DNA of 9,323 nucleotides from Paludibacteraceae bacterium (GCA_947471245.1 CANIXM010000046.1:1-9323); one strand, 5' to 3'. Positions 1 to 6,729 are shown, counted from the first letter of the stretch. Notes: generated by a model from the letters alone, not told the origin. Program-made: numbers and translations.

Positions 1-1
1 G

Positions 2-175
2 TTTGACAGCATTATCCTAAAAAACGCATATAATCAAGAGTATTCGCCTCTATTTACTGACGATGCATCGGTGGTAGAAGCCGCAGGGACAGCCGTAAAA
101 CTAGTGCAGGGCAACAGAGAAATCATAAAAATCACTACCGAGATGGATTTGAAAGTAGCGTCTTTGTTTTTGTGA
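2..175 (+). CDS. ispD: 2-C-methyl-D-erythritol 4-phosphate cytidylyltransferase, C-terminal part (5' end outside window)
   Basis: Only the last 57 codons are present, read in the frame that starts at base 2 and stops with TGA at 173-175. The peptide contains [15 protein letters not shown], then [18 protein letters not shown], which is the characteristic C-terminal block of IspD: the TDDAS segment of the active-site region and the NxxxKIT-xxDL tail. The enzyme is cytoplasmic and joins CTP to methylerythritol phosphate in the non-mevalonate isoprenoid pathway. The visible part is intact and the end is where the family normally ends. From memory, ispD often sits directly upstream of recG in Bacteroides; here about 1.07 kb and a transposase lie between them. 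The N-terminal CTP-binding part cannot be judged. Confidence 0.88.
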   Translation, partial: FDSIILKNAYNQEYSPLFTDDASVVEAAGTAVKLVQGNREIIKITTEMDLKVASLFL

Positions 176-495
176 TCGCCTTGTTTGTGTGTCTAAGATT
201 GCAATATATCCTTTGGATTCAAAACATCATTAGTGATTACAACTACGGTAACTATCTATTAAACATTATGTTAATGGGACTGTTTTACCAAATCTGGATT
301 TTCGGAACCATGGCTCATCGAGTATTTCAGTGTCTGCTGTTGCAGTGATTACAATCGTTTCTTCTATCGCAGGGATATTTATTTTACGGATAATCCCGTT
401 TGGCAAATATATGGCAGGATAAATATGGTAATTAAGAATTGAAAGTCTAATGGTTAATCTAATCATGTGAAGTTTCAAATTGATAATAATTTTGA
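176..495. other. Gene-free stretch between ispD and the transposase element
   Basis: I find no supportable gene here. A minus-strand open frame at 266-514 has no recognisable motif, and its N-terminal part lies in AT-rich repeat sequence. The plus strand is broken by stops in every frame. Around 293-420 one plus frame gives a short hydrophobic stretch (ISVSAVAVITIVSSIAGIFI), but it has no convincing start and could be a decayed membrane-protein fragment or chance. An imperfect inverted repeat (GAAGTTTCAAA at 469-479 against TTTGAAATCTTC at 491-502) sits at the right end, beside the first transposase-associated repeat. Confidence 0.5.
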
Positions 496-600
496 AATCT
501 TCGTAGAAAAACATTCACAAATAATTCAAAAAAGGGGCGTAGCTCCGTAATCTTCGTAGAAAAAATGATAATACACAAACACTAAGGGGCGTAGCCCTGT
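496..600 (+). repeat. Tandem 52-53 bp repeat, two copies, left flank of the transposase gene
   Basis: Unit 1 is 496-548 and unit 2 is 549-600; a third start (AATCTTTGTA, 601-610) runs into the transposase ATG. Each unit begins AATCTTCGTAGAAAAA, passes through an AT-rich spacer, and ends in a hairpin: GGGGC-GTA-GCTCC (534-546) in unit 1 and GGGC-GTA-GCCC (587-597) in unit 2. The segment TTC-GTA-GAA at 500-508 and 553-561 is a second, weaker mini-hairpin with the same GTA loop. The hairpin plus the following AATCTT is the part that is repeated, inverted, on the right of the gene. Confidence 0.75.
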
Positions 601-607
601 AATCTTT
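585..607 (+). repeat. Inner left REP-like hairpin repeat (L2)
   Basis: This 23-nt element contains the stem-loop GGGC-GTA-GCCC at 587-597 followed by TGTAATCTTT. It matches the inverted copy at 1075-1097 at 22 of 23 positions; the single difference is T versus C at 600. It ends 6 bp upstream of the transposase start codon. Confidence 0.8.
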
Positions 608-613
608 GTAATA

Positions 614-1075
614 ATGGCAAATACATACACACAATTATATATACAATTTGTTTTTTCGGTCAAAGGGCGTCTAAACCTTATTAATGAACGCTTTAGAGAT
701 GAACTTGAAAAAGTAATTTGTGGTATTGTTACAAACCAAAAATGCAAAACATACGCAATTTATTGTAACCCCGATCACATGCACATTTTTATTGGGATGC
801 ACCCAGCAATCTCTCCTGCCAAATTGATGGAACAGGTTAAATCGAGTTCTTCCAAATGGTTGAATGATAAAAAATACGTTTCAGACAAATTTGCGTGGCA
901 AGAGGGTTATGGGGCTTTTACCTATTCCAAATCGCAGATCGACAATGTAGTGAAATACATTTTGAATCAGCCCGAACATCATAAAAAACAATCGTTCAGG
1001 GATGAATATATGTTGCTGTTGGAAAAATTTGAAATTGAATATGATACAAAATATTTGTTTGAATGGTATGATTGA
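614..1075 (+). CDS. tnpA: IS200/IS605-type (RAYT-like) Y1 HUH transposase
   Basis: This 153-residue protein has the size and layout of a single-domain Y1 transposase, which cuts and rejoins single-stranded DNA next to subterminal hairpins. The HUH metal-binding pair is H55 and H57 within PDHMHIFI. The presumed nucleophile is Y115, and the third metal ligand Q119 falls four residues later in KYILNQ, the YxxxQ spacing known from IS608 and ISDra2. The flanking block WQEGYGAFTYSKSQ (95-108) is typical of the subgroup, as is the EHH just after the active site. All key residues are present, so the gene looks functional. The start is the first ATG after the left repeat; no Shine-Dalgarno is seen, which is normal for this phylum. 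No partner gene follows. It could be called IS200-family or RAYT; the flanking REP-like repeats favour RAYT. Confidence 0.93.
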   Translation: MANTYTQLYIQFVFSVKGRLNLINERFRDELEKVICGIVTNQKCKTYAIYCNPDHMHIFIGMHPAISPAKLMEQVKSSSSKWLNDKKYVSDKFAWQEGYGAFTYSKSQIDNVVKYILNQPEHHKKQSFRDEYMLLLEKFEIEYDTKYLFEWYD

Positions 1076-1097
1076 AAGATTGCAGGGCTACGCCCCT
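1075..1097 (-). repeat. Inner right REP-like hairpin repeat (R1, inverted copy of L2)
   Basis: This is the inverted partner of 585-607, with stem GGGC-TAC-GCCC at 1085-1095 on the plus strand. Its first base is the last base of the transposase TGA stop codon, so the coding region is bounded exactly by the two inner repeats. Confidence 0.8.
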
Positions 1098-1119
1098 CAA
1101 AAATCAAAAATTCAACTAT

Positions 1120-1146
1120 CTACTAAGATAACACAGCTACGCTGCT
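1120..1146 (-). repeat. Outer right REP-like hairpin repeat (R2, diverged inverted copy)
   Basis: Read on the minus strand this 27-nt segment aligns without gaps to the left units at 21 of 27 positions, including the GCGTAGC core and the ATCTT-x-GTAG tail. Its stem is CAGC-TAC-GCTG (1134-1144). The outer base pairs differ from those of the other copies, yet both arms have changed together and still pair. Confidence 0.62.
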
Positions 1147-1242
1147 ATTTCACGGTCTTAATTCAAAGATGTAGTCCAAAAATAATCATTTCACATGAGA
1201 CCTTAATTGACAATTGAAAGAATTCATATTTAGGATTTTAAT

Positions 1243-3339
1243 ATGGACATATACAACCAAGATATCAAATTCCTTGCTGGTGTAGGACCCAAAAAAGCCG
1301 AATTGCTTCGGACAGAATTGGGATTGAGCACGCCAGAGGATTTGCTACGCTACTATCCCTACAAGTACGTGGATAGAAGTCGGTTTTACTATCTCCATGA
1401 GATAAGTGCAGACACAGCATATATTCAGGTAAAAGGGCAGATTGTCAAGTTTGAAAAAGTCGGCGAAGGTCGCAATCAACGGCTAACAGCTATATTTACT
1501 GATGGGAAAAGTTCCATTGAGTTGGTCTGGTTCAAAGGGATTAAATACATCACCGAGAATTACAAACCACGCATCGACTATGTGATTTTCGGAAAACCTA
1601 CTGCCTTTAATGGGAAATATAACATAGCTCACCCCGAAATAGAACTGGCATCCAAAACACCTCCTGCCGATCAGCTTGGACTTCAACCTTATTACAACAC
1701 ATCCGAGAAAATGAAAAGCAGCTACTTGAACTCCAAAGCGTTGCAGAAAATCATTTTTCCCATTGTACAACAAATAAAACAGGGTATTCCCGAAACTCTC
1801 CCTGCCTATATTTTAAAAAAATTTGCATTGATGAATCTTACGGATTCATTGGTCAACGTTCATTTTCCCAAAAATGCAGACACACTGAGAAAAGCCCGTC
1901 AGCGGTTGAAATTCGAAGAGCTATTTTACATCCAACTAAGCATCCTTCGGCAGACCAAATGGCGGGATATGCATTCTGTGGGATTTGTGTTTCCTATCAT
2001 TGGACATTATTTTAATACATTTTTCAAAAGCTATTTGCCGTTTGAACTGACTGGAGCCCAGAAACGAGTGCTTAAAGAAATCAGACAAGATGTGGGAACT
2101 GGCAAACAAATGAATCGATTACTGCAAGGCGATGTAGGAAGTGGAAAAACCCTAGTGGCACTGATGACCATGCTGATGGCTGTAGACAATGGCTACCAAG
2201 CATGCATCATGGCTCCTACGGAAATTCTAGCCACGCAGCACTTTGTCACCATTCAAGATTTTCTGAAAGATCTGGGGGTAAATACTGCTTTGCTCACTGG
2301 CTCTACCAAACCCAAAGACCGAGTGCCCATTCATGATCAACTGCAATCGGGCGAACTCCATATTCTTATTGGCACTCATGCGCTGCTTGAAGATGTGGTG
2401 CAGTTTAAAAACCTAGGACTGGTGGTGATTGACGAGCAACACCGATTTGGTGTAGAGCAACGCTCACGGCTATGGAAGAAAAACTCTCAACCTCCGCACA
2501 TCCTAGTCATGACAGCCACACCCATACCTCGTACACTGGCCATGACACTTTACGGCGACCTTAGTGTGTCGGTGATTGATGAACTTCCTCCCGGCAGAAA
2601 ACCCATCGAAACACTCCACTATTTTGAAAACAAGCGCCAAGCGCTTAATGGATTTATAGCCAAACAGGTAGAGCTTGGCAGACAAATCTACATTGTGTAT
2701 CCACTCATTCAGGAGTCAGAAAAAATGGATCTCAAAAACCTGGAGGAAGGCTATCAATATGTACAAGAAACATTCCCTCATTACAAAATCAGCATGGTAC
2801 ACGGCAAACTTAAGCCTGCCGAAAAAGAATACCAAATGCAACGATTCGTGAGTGGCGAGACGCAAATAATGGTAGCCACCACAGTGATAGAAGTGGGTGT
2901 CAATGTGCCCAATGCATCTGTGATGATAATCGAAAATGCCGAGCGATTCGGGCTATCGCAGTTGCACCAGCTACGCGGACGCGTGGGGCGTGGCGCCGAA
3001 CAGTCATACTGCCTACTGATTACAGGCTTCAAACTGGCTACAGACACCCGTAAGCGAATGGAAATAATGACAAGAACCAACGATGGATTTGAAATTTCGG
3101 AAGCAGATCTTCAGATTCGTGGACCAGGCGACATGGACGGAACACAGCAAAGTGGCATGCCATTCGAACTTAAAATAGCCAATCTGGCTCAAGATGGGAA
3201 AATGCTCGAAATAGCTCGAAATACGGCCATGGAAATTTTGGATGAAGACCCACAACTTGCTAGCGAAGAAAACTTAGTATTGGCCAAACAACTAAGCAAA
3301 TTGAATACAAATACGATGAATTGGGGCACAATAAGTTAA
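1243..3339 (+). CDS. recG: ATP-dependent DNA helicase RecG
   Basis: RecG is a cytoplasmic superfamily-2 helicase that remodels stalled replication forks and Holliday junctions. The 698-residue protein is full length for the family (E. coli about 693). Order of parts: a helix-hairpin-helix-like LAGVGPKKAELL at 11-22; the wedge/OB-fold region through about residue 240; Walker A GDVGSGKT at 296-303; the DEQH box at 397-400; motif III TATPIPR at 424-430; the ATTVIEVGVNVPNA segment at 545-558; motif VI QLRGRVGRG at 576-584; and the C-terminal DLQIRGPGDMDGTQQSG block (about 622-637) that couples ATP hydrolysis to translocation. The ATG at 1243 gives the expected short N-terminus. No clear promoter was found just upstream, so it may be read from the ispD side or from a weak promoter in the transposon flank. 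No terminator is visible after the stop. Confidence 0.97.
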   Translation: MDIYNQDIKFLAGVGPKKAELLRTELGLSTPEDLLRYYPYKYVDRSRFYYLHEISADTAYIQVKGQIVKFEKVGEGRNQRLTAIFTDGKSSIELVWFKGIKYITENYKPRIDYVIFGKPTAFNGKYNIAHPEIELASKTPPADQLGLQPYYNTSEKMKSSYLNSKALQKIIFPIVQQIKQGIPETLPAYILKKFALMNLTDSLVNVHFPKNADTLRKARQRLKFEELFYIQLSILRQTKWRDMHSVGFVFPIIGHYFNTFFKSYLPFELTGAQKRVLKEIRQDVGTGKQMNRLLQGDVGSGKTLVALMTMLMAVDNGYQACIMAPTEILATQHFVTIQDFLKDLGVNTALLTGSTKPKDRVPIHDQLQSGELHILIGTHALLEDVVQFKNLGLVVIDEQHRFGVEQRSRLWKKNSQPPHILVMTATPIPRTLAMTLYGDLSVSVIDELPPGRKPIETLHYFENKRQALNGFIAKQVELGRQIYIVYPLIQESEKMDLKNLEEGYQYVQETFPHYKISMVHGKLKPAEKEYQMQRFVSGETQIMVATTVIEVGVNVPNASVMIIENAERFGLSQLHQLRGRVGRGAEQSYCLLITGFKLATDTRKRMEIMTRTNDGFEISEADLQIRGPGDMDGTQQSGMPFELKIANLAQDGKMLEIARNTAMEILDEDPQLASEENLVLAKQLSKLNTNTMNWGTIS

Positions 3340-3354
3340 AAAAGTGGAAGTTTT

Positions 3355-3386
3355 TTTGCATAGACCATTCCTTTTCGTTATTTTTG
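3355..3386 (+). promoter_or_regulatory. Bacteroidota-type promoter for ndk
   Basis: TTTG at 3355-3358 and TATTTTTG at 3379-3386 match the Bacteroidota sigma consensus TTTG/TAnnTTTG with a 20-bp spacer, which is ideal. Transcription should begin near 3393, leaving a leader of about 47 nt before the ndk ATG at 3440. The nine-base word TTTGCATAG occurs at the -33 box (3355-3363) and again in the leader (3410-3418). Confidence 0.7.
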
Positions 3387-3439
3387 AAGAGCATTGATAA
3401 AAAAACAAATTTGCATAGCACACAACTAATCAAAAAATT

Positions 3440-3901
3440 ATGGAAAAAACACTTGTAATTTTAAAACCTTGTACAGTGCGTAGAGGGTTGGTTGGTGAGA
3501 TTACTCATCGTTTTGAACGAAAGGGATTACAGTTGTGTGGCATGAAGATGATGCATCTGGATGATACTATTTTGAGCGAACACTACGCACATTTAGCCGA
3601 GCTCCCTTTTTTCCAACGAATAAAAAATGCGATGATGGCTGCGCCAGTGATTGTGACTTGCTGGAAAGGGAAAGATGCTGTGCATGTGGTCAGAGAATTG
3701 GGTGGAAAGACTAACGGAAGAGTGGCTGCGCCAGGAACGATAAGAGGTGATTACAGCATGAGCATGCAAGAAAACATTATCCACTCTTCAGACACAGTTG
3801 AAAATGCAGTGATTGAATTAGCACGTTTTTTTAAAGATGAGGAAATTTTTGAGTATGAAACTATTGGGTTGGATGTGTTTTACGCCAACGATGAAATCTA
3901 A
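3440..3901 (+). CDS. ndk: Nucleoside diphosphate kinase
   Basis: Ndk transfers the terminal phosphate between nucleoside triphosphates and diphosphates through a phospho-histidine. The 153-residue protein is full length. The signature NIIHSSD (112-118) places the catalytic histidine at H115, followed by TVENA. The ATP-binding lysine is K9 in ILKPCTVRRG (7-16). This segment has Cys-Thr where most bacteria have Asp-Ala after the KP, a form I associate with the Bacteroides group. The conserved GRVAAPGTIRGDYS (93-106) carries the nucleotide-contacting arginines. The gene follows a strong promoter at 3355-3386 and is followed after 9 bp by the M23 peptidase gene, so the two are probably one transcript. 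Confidence 0.97.
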   Translation: MEKTLVILKPCTVRRGLVGEITHRFERKGLQLCGMKMMHLDDTILSEHYAHLAELPFFQRIKNAMMAAPVIVTCWKGKDAVHVVRELGGKTNGRVAAPGTIRGDYSMSMQENIIHSSDTVENAVIELARFFKDEEIFEYETIGLDVFYANDEI

Positions 3902-3910
3902 AAAAACGGT

Positions 3911-4789
3911 ATGCCTATTTTAAAACAGAAATGTTTATCGATATTTCTTCTACTTTTTCTAGTCTCTGCAAGCTATTCTCAAAGTCAAAAGCAGAAATAT
4001 AGCTACTCTCTTGTGCCCAAACGCGACACGGTGAATGTGTATCAAGAAATGCTGAACGATGAGTCGGACGACTTGATGGAAAACCACCCTGCCGAAGATA
4101 TTTATAACAATATCTGGACGTGTGACAAACTCAACCCGTACAAAATTCCGATTGATAGTCTACCTGACTCAGTGACCGTTGACGTGTCTCGATTTCAAGT
4201 TCCTACGCCTGGATATGTAACATCGCATTTTGGTCCTCGTCGCTACCGCTATCATTATGGCATTGATTTAAAAATCAATATTGGGGATTCTATACTATGT
4301 GCCTTTTCAGGGAAAGTTCGAATTATTAATTACGAACACAGAGGATATGGCAATTACGTAGTAGTGCGCCATGACAATGGACTGGAAACCGTATATGCTC
4401 ACCTTTCACAGGTACTTGTCACCCACAATCAGTCAGTGAAGTGCGGCGAATTGTTGGCTTTGGGGGGCAACACTGGACGTTCTACTGGGCCTCACCTGCA
4501 CTTCGAGACACGTTACTTGGGCAATGCCATCAATCCAGCCCACATCATCGACTTCGAAGCTGGCGACGTGATAGAGGACACCTATCTGATAACTAAGAAA
4601 AACTCATTCTACTATCAACATGATGCAAAAGCGCTTAGAAAAACCTCAAAATACTACAAAGTAAGAAGAGGTGATACCCTATCGAGAATTGCTGCACGAA
4701 GCGGTATCAGTGTAAAACAGCTTTGCAGACTGAATGGATTGAAGAAACGATCACACATCAGATCAGGGCGAAGATTGAGGGTGAGATAA
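3911..4789 (+). CDS. Secreted M23 (LytM-type) metallopeptidase with C-terminal LysM domain
   Basis: This 292-residue protein begins with a signal peptide (about residues 1-23; hydrophobic core SIFLLLFLVSA) and should act in the periplasm. The M23 domain spans about 95-210. The zinc ligands are H115 and D119 in HYGID and H197 in GPHLHFE; H164 (VYAHLS) and H195 complete the LytM active-site set, so it looks catalytic rather than a degenerate activator. Residues about 248-291 form a LysM domain (YYKVRRGDTLSRIAARSG...LRVR), which binds peptidoglycan glycan strands. The likely role is endopeptidase cleavage of stem-peptide cross-links during growth or division. It lies 9 bp downstream of ndk and ends just before a strong terminator, so it is the last gene of that unit. 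The link to ndk is transcriptional; a functional link is not evident. Confidence 0.93.
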   Translation: MPILKQKCLSIFLLLFLVSASYSQSQKQKYSYSLVPKRDTVNVYQEMLNDESDDLMENHPAEDIYNNIWTCDKLNPYKIPIDSLPDSVTVDVSRFQVPTPGYVTSHFGPRRYRYHYGIDLKINIGDSILCAFSGKVRIINYEHRGYGNYVVVRHDNGLETVYAHLSQVLVTHNQSVKCGELLALGGNTGRSTGPHLHFETRYLGNAINPAHIIDFEAGDVIEDTYLITKKNSFYYQHDAKALRKTSKYYKVRRGDTLSRIAARSGISVKQLCRLNGLKKRSHIRSGRRLRVR

Positions 4790-4831
4790 ACAAGAAAAAT
4801 GAAGAGTGAAGAGTGAAAATTGAAAATAGGG

Positions 4832-4867
4832 AAGTCATCGCAAGGAATTTGTGGTGACTTTTTTTTT
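4832..4867 (+). terminator. Rho-independent terminator of the ndk-M23 unit
   Basis: The arms AAGTCATCGCAA (4832-4843) and TTGTGGTGACTT (4849-4860) form a 12-bp stem, counting two G-U pairs, with a 5-nt loop GGAAT. A run of nine T follows, at 4859-4867. It sits 42 bp after the M23 stop codon. Confidence 0.87.
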
Positions 4868-5072
4868 CAACCACAACACATCAAGCAATTAATAAATGAC
4901 AAATAGAAGGATATTTGCCTGGGTTTTGAGTGTATTTTGAAAAGAATACCCCTAATAATTATTAGTGAACCTTTTTGGTTTACCCACCAATTTACCGTAG
5001 GGAATATATCTTAATAGCCACCCAAATTAATCCCGCACATTCCCATTAGGGGCTGATTTTTAGGGCGTTTTC
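4868..5072. other. Gene-free AT-rich stretch with small palindromes
   Basis: No coding sequence is supported. It contains a perfect 14-nt palindrome, CTAATAATTATTAG (4952-4965). This is followed directly by a hairpin with arms GTGAACC (4965-4971) and GGTTTAC (4977-4983), one G-T pair and a TTTTT loop. The word TAGGG occurs twice near its right end (about 5047 and 5071 side). Together with the double-hairpin palindrome that follows it may be one non-autonomous repeat element, but the boundaries cannot be set from one copy. Confidence 0.5.
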
Positions 5073-5181
5073 AATCCTCCGGCTTCACCGGAGGTTATGC
5101 ATATACAGTCCTTTCAGGACAGAGAATCTCAGTTCCCTGAAAGGGGACAATATGAGTAACCGTGGGTGTAGCCCACGGATT
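5073..5181. repeat. 109-bp imperfect palindrome: two head-to-head double-hairpin (REP-like) units
   Basis: Four hairpins occur in order: A, CCTCCGG-CTTCA-CCGGAGG (5076-5094); B, GTCCT-TTC-AGGAC (5108-5120); C, GTTCCCT-GAA-AGGGGAC (5132-5148); D, CCGTGGG-TGTAG-CCCACGG (5160-5178). Read from the opposite strand, D then C align with A then B: loops and linkers are conserved (GGCT-x-CACC, GGTTA, CATAT, CTTTCAGG), while the stems differ but remain paired. The centre is GAGA-A-TCTC at 5122-5130. This is the layout of a bacterial interspersed mosaic element built from two inverted REP units. Confidence 0.8.
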
Positions 5182-5202
5182 CCAAAACTATCCATAATAC
5201 GA

Positions 5203-5241
5203 AAACAGGAGATATTGGCACTGAACCAATATCTCCTGTTT
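5203..5241 (-). terminator. Strong intrinsic terminator of ahcY
   Basis: A perfect 16-bp stem (5203-5218 with 5226-5241; core AACAGGAGATATTGG) carries a 7-nt loop. Read on the minus strand, the stem runs into a short T-tract, and it lies 26 bp beyond the ahcY stop codon. The stem is long enough that it may also stop plus-strand transcripts that read through from the repeat region. Confidence 0.85.
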
Positions 5242-5267
5242 GTATATAATCGCAGAGCCGTGAACTC

Positions 5268-6689
5268 TTAGTAACGATAATGCTCTGGTTTGTAAGGACC
5301 GTTTTTATCCACTCCGATATAAGATGCTTGGTCTGGAGTAAGCACTGTTAGTTTTACGCCAAGTTGCTCTAGGTGAAGACGTGCCACTTCTTCGTCTAGG
5401 TGTTTTGGAAGGCGATACACATCCACAGCATAGTCTTTGGTGAATAGTTCTATTTGTGCCAATGTCTGGTTGGTAAACGAGCTACTCATCACAAACGATG
5501 GGTGACCGGTAGCACACCCTAGATTCACCAAACGACCATCGGCCAACAACAACACACAATGTCCATCAGGGAAAATGTATTTATCCACCTGAGGTTTGAT
5601 GTTCACGCATTGGATTCCTGGGAATTGTTTTAATTTCTCTACTTGGATTTCATTGTCAAAGTGACCGATGTTACAGATAATGGCTGCATCTTTCATTTTG
5701 GCAATATGGTCAATGGTGATGATGTCTTTGTTACCTGTAGTGGTTACATAGATATTACCTTCCGCCAAAGCATCTTCGATGGTAGTCACTTGGAAACCTT
5801 CCATGGATGCTTGCAAGGCACAGATAGGGTCAATCTCAGTCACGATTACGCGAGCTCCATAAGCCAACATCGAACGTGCACAACCTTTACCCACGTCGCC
5901 ATATCCACATACCACCACCACTTTTCCGGCAAGCATAATGTCGGTAGCACGTTTGATACCATCTGCCAATGATTCACGACAACCGTAGAGATTATCAAAT
6001 TTTGATTTCGTTACTGAGTCGTTCACATTGAAGGCTGGGAATAACAATGACCCTTCTTCCAACATTTGATACAGACGGTGTACGCCAGTAGTTGTTTCTT
6101 CGCTCACGCCACGTATGTCAGGTACCATTTTATTCCAAATACCATTATCTTCTTTCAATACATCTTTCAAGATAGTATAAAGCAAGCGCTCATCTTCACC
6201 ACCAGCAGCTTTGTCAAGTACTTTCGCATCTTTTTCGGCAGCAGCACCCACGTGTATCATCATCGTAGCATCTCCTCCATCGTCCACAATGACTGTAGGG
6301 CCTTGATGACCTTCAAACACCAATGCTTGAAGTGTACACCACCAGTACTCTTCCAATGTCTCACCTTTCCATGCAAAAACTGGAATACCCACAGCAGCAA
6401 TGGCAGCAGCAGCATGGTCTTGCGTAGAGTAGATATTGCAACTACACCAGCGTACTTCGGCTCCTAGTTCCACCAATGTTTCAATTAAAACTGCGGTTTG
6501 GATGGTCATGTGAAGCGAGCCCATGATACGAGCACCTTTCAACGGTTTTTGTTGACCATATTTAGCACGCAATGCCATCAATCCGGGCATCTCTTTTTCT
6601 GCTAATTCAATTTCTTTGCGGCCAAATTCCGCTTGTGACATATCAGCCACTTTATAGGGAAGGGTGCTGAATAATTCTGTTGTGCTCAT
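5268..6689 (-). CDS. ahcY: Adenosylhomocysteinase (S-adenosyl-L-homocysteine hydrolase)
   Basis: AhcY reversibly splits S-adenosylhomocysteine into adenosine and homocysteine with tightly bound NAD, relieving product inhibition of methyltransferases. The 473-residue protein is the long bacterial form, with an insert of about 40 residues (about 150-190) relative to the roughly 430-residue animal enzyme. The signature [15 protein letters not shown] is at 83-97. Active-site residues by family position are H60, D137, E198, K228, D232 and H343. The NAD motif GYGDVGKG is at 262-269. The C-terminal KPEHYRY (467-473) reaches into the partner subunit's NAD site. The start ATG is at 6689-6687, about 40 bp downstream of a good -7 box. 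The gene stands alone, with its own promoter and terminator. No SAM or SAH riboswitch is recognisable in the short leader. Confidence 0.98.
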   Translation of the reverse strand: MSTTELFSTLPYKVADMSQAEFGRKEIELAEKEMPGLMALRAKYGQQKPLKGARIMGSLHMTIQTAVLIETLVELGAEVRWCSCNIYSTQDHAAAAIAAVGIPVFAWKGETLEEYWWCTLQALVFEGHQGPTVIVDDGGDATMMIHVGAAAEKDAKVLDKAAGGEDERLLYTILKDVLKEDNGIWNKMVPDIRGVSEETTTGVHRLYQMLEEGSLLFPAFNVNDSVTKSKFDNLYGCRESLADGIKRATDIMLAGKVVVVCGYGDVGKGCARSMLAYGARVIVTEIDPICALQASMEGFQVTTIEDALAEGNIYVTTTGNKDIITIDHIAKMKDAAIICNIGHFDNEIQVEKLKQFPGIQCVNIKPQVDKYIFPDGHCVLLLADGRLVNLGCATGHPSFVMSSSFTNQTLAQIELFTKDYAVDVYRLPKHLDEEVARLHLEQLGVKLTVLTPDQASYIGVDKNGPYKPEHYRY

Positions 6690-6729
6690 GTTTTATTTGT
6701 TTTGTGTTTGTTGATTTTATTAAGAAACA

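Larger units (their letters stand above)
496..1146 (+). mobile_element. RAYT/IS200-like element: single Y1 transposase gene flanked by 2 direct + 2 inverted hairpin repeats
   Basis: One small HUH transposase gene (614-1075) is bracketed by hairpin repeats with a GTA loop. Two copies in direct orientation lie to the left (534-559 and 585-607) and two in inverted orientation to the right (1075-1097 and 1120-1146). The inner pair match at 22 of 23 positions and abut the gene: the left one ends 6 bp before the ATG, and the right one begins on the last base of the stop codon. There is no accessory gene (no tnpB) and no obvious target duplication, as expected for Y1 transposases, which insert single-stranded DNA. 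The layout resembles a REP-associated tyrosine transposase (RAYT) with its REPs more than a classical IS200. The outer limits are my estimate. Confidence 0.72.

Noticed and set aside
266..514. Minus-strand open frame of 82 codons between ispD and the transposase
   Set aside because: No recognisable motif, no promoter, and its N-terminal coding lies within repeat-flank DNA; most likely a chance frame.
463..1198. Outer inverted word TCATGTGAA (463-471) and TTCACATGA (1190-1198) as possible ends of the mobile element
   Set aside because: Only 9 bp, at unequal distances from the hairpin repeats, in AT-rich DNA; could be chance. Y1 elements also do not need terminal inverted repeats.
1002..1217. 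Plus-strand open frame overlapping the transposase 3' end
   Set aside because: It is a different frame of the transposase gene running into the right-hand repeats; no independent support.
430..1220. Near-direct repeat AATTAAGAATTGAAAG (430-445) versus AATTGACAATTGAAAG (1205-1220) as a target duplication
   Set aside because: AATTG-rich words are frequent between genes in this window (for example 8031-8053), and Y1 transposition does not make target duplications.
5073..5181. CRISPR array
   Set aside because: Four hairpins of two types in inverted orientation, without regular spacers or identical direct repeats.
5643..6467. Plus-strand open frames antisense to ahcY (5643-5972 and 6066-6467)
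   Set aside because: They mirror the well-conserved ahcY coding strand and encode no known domain.
6690..6729. SAM or SAH riboswitch in the ahcY leader
   Set aside because: The predicted leader is only about 34 nt, A/T-rich, with no stem architecture of those classes.
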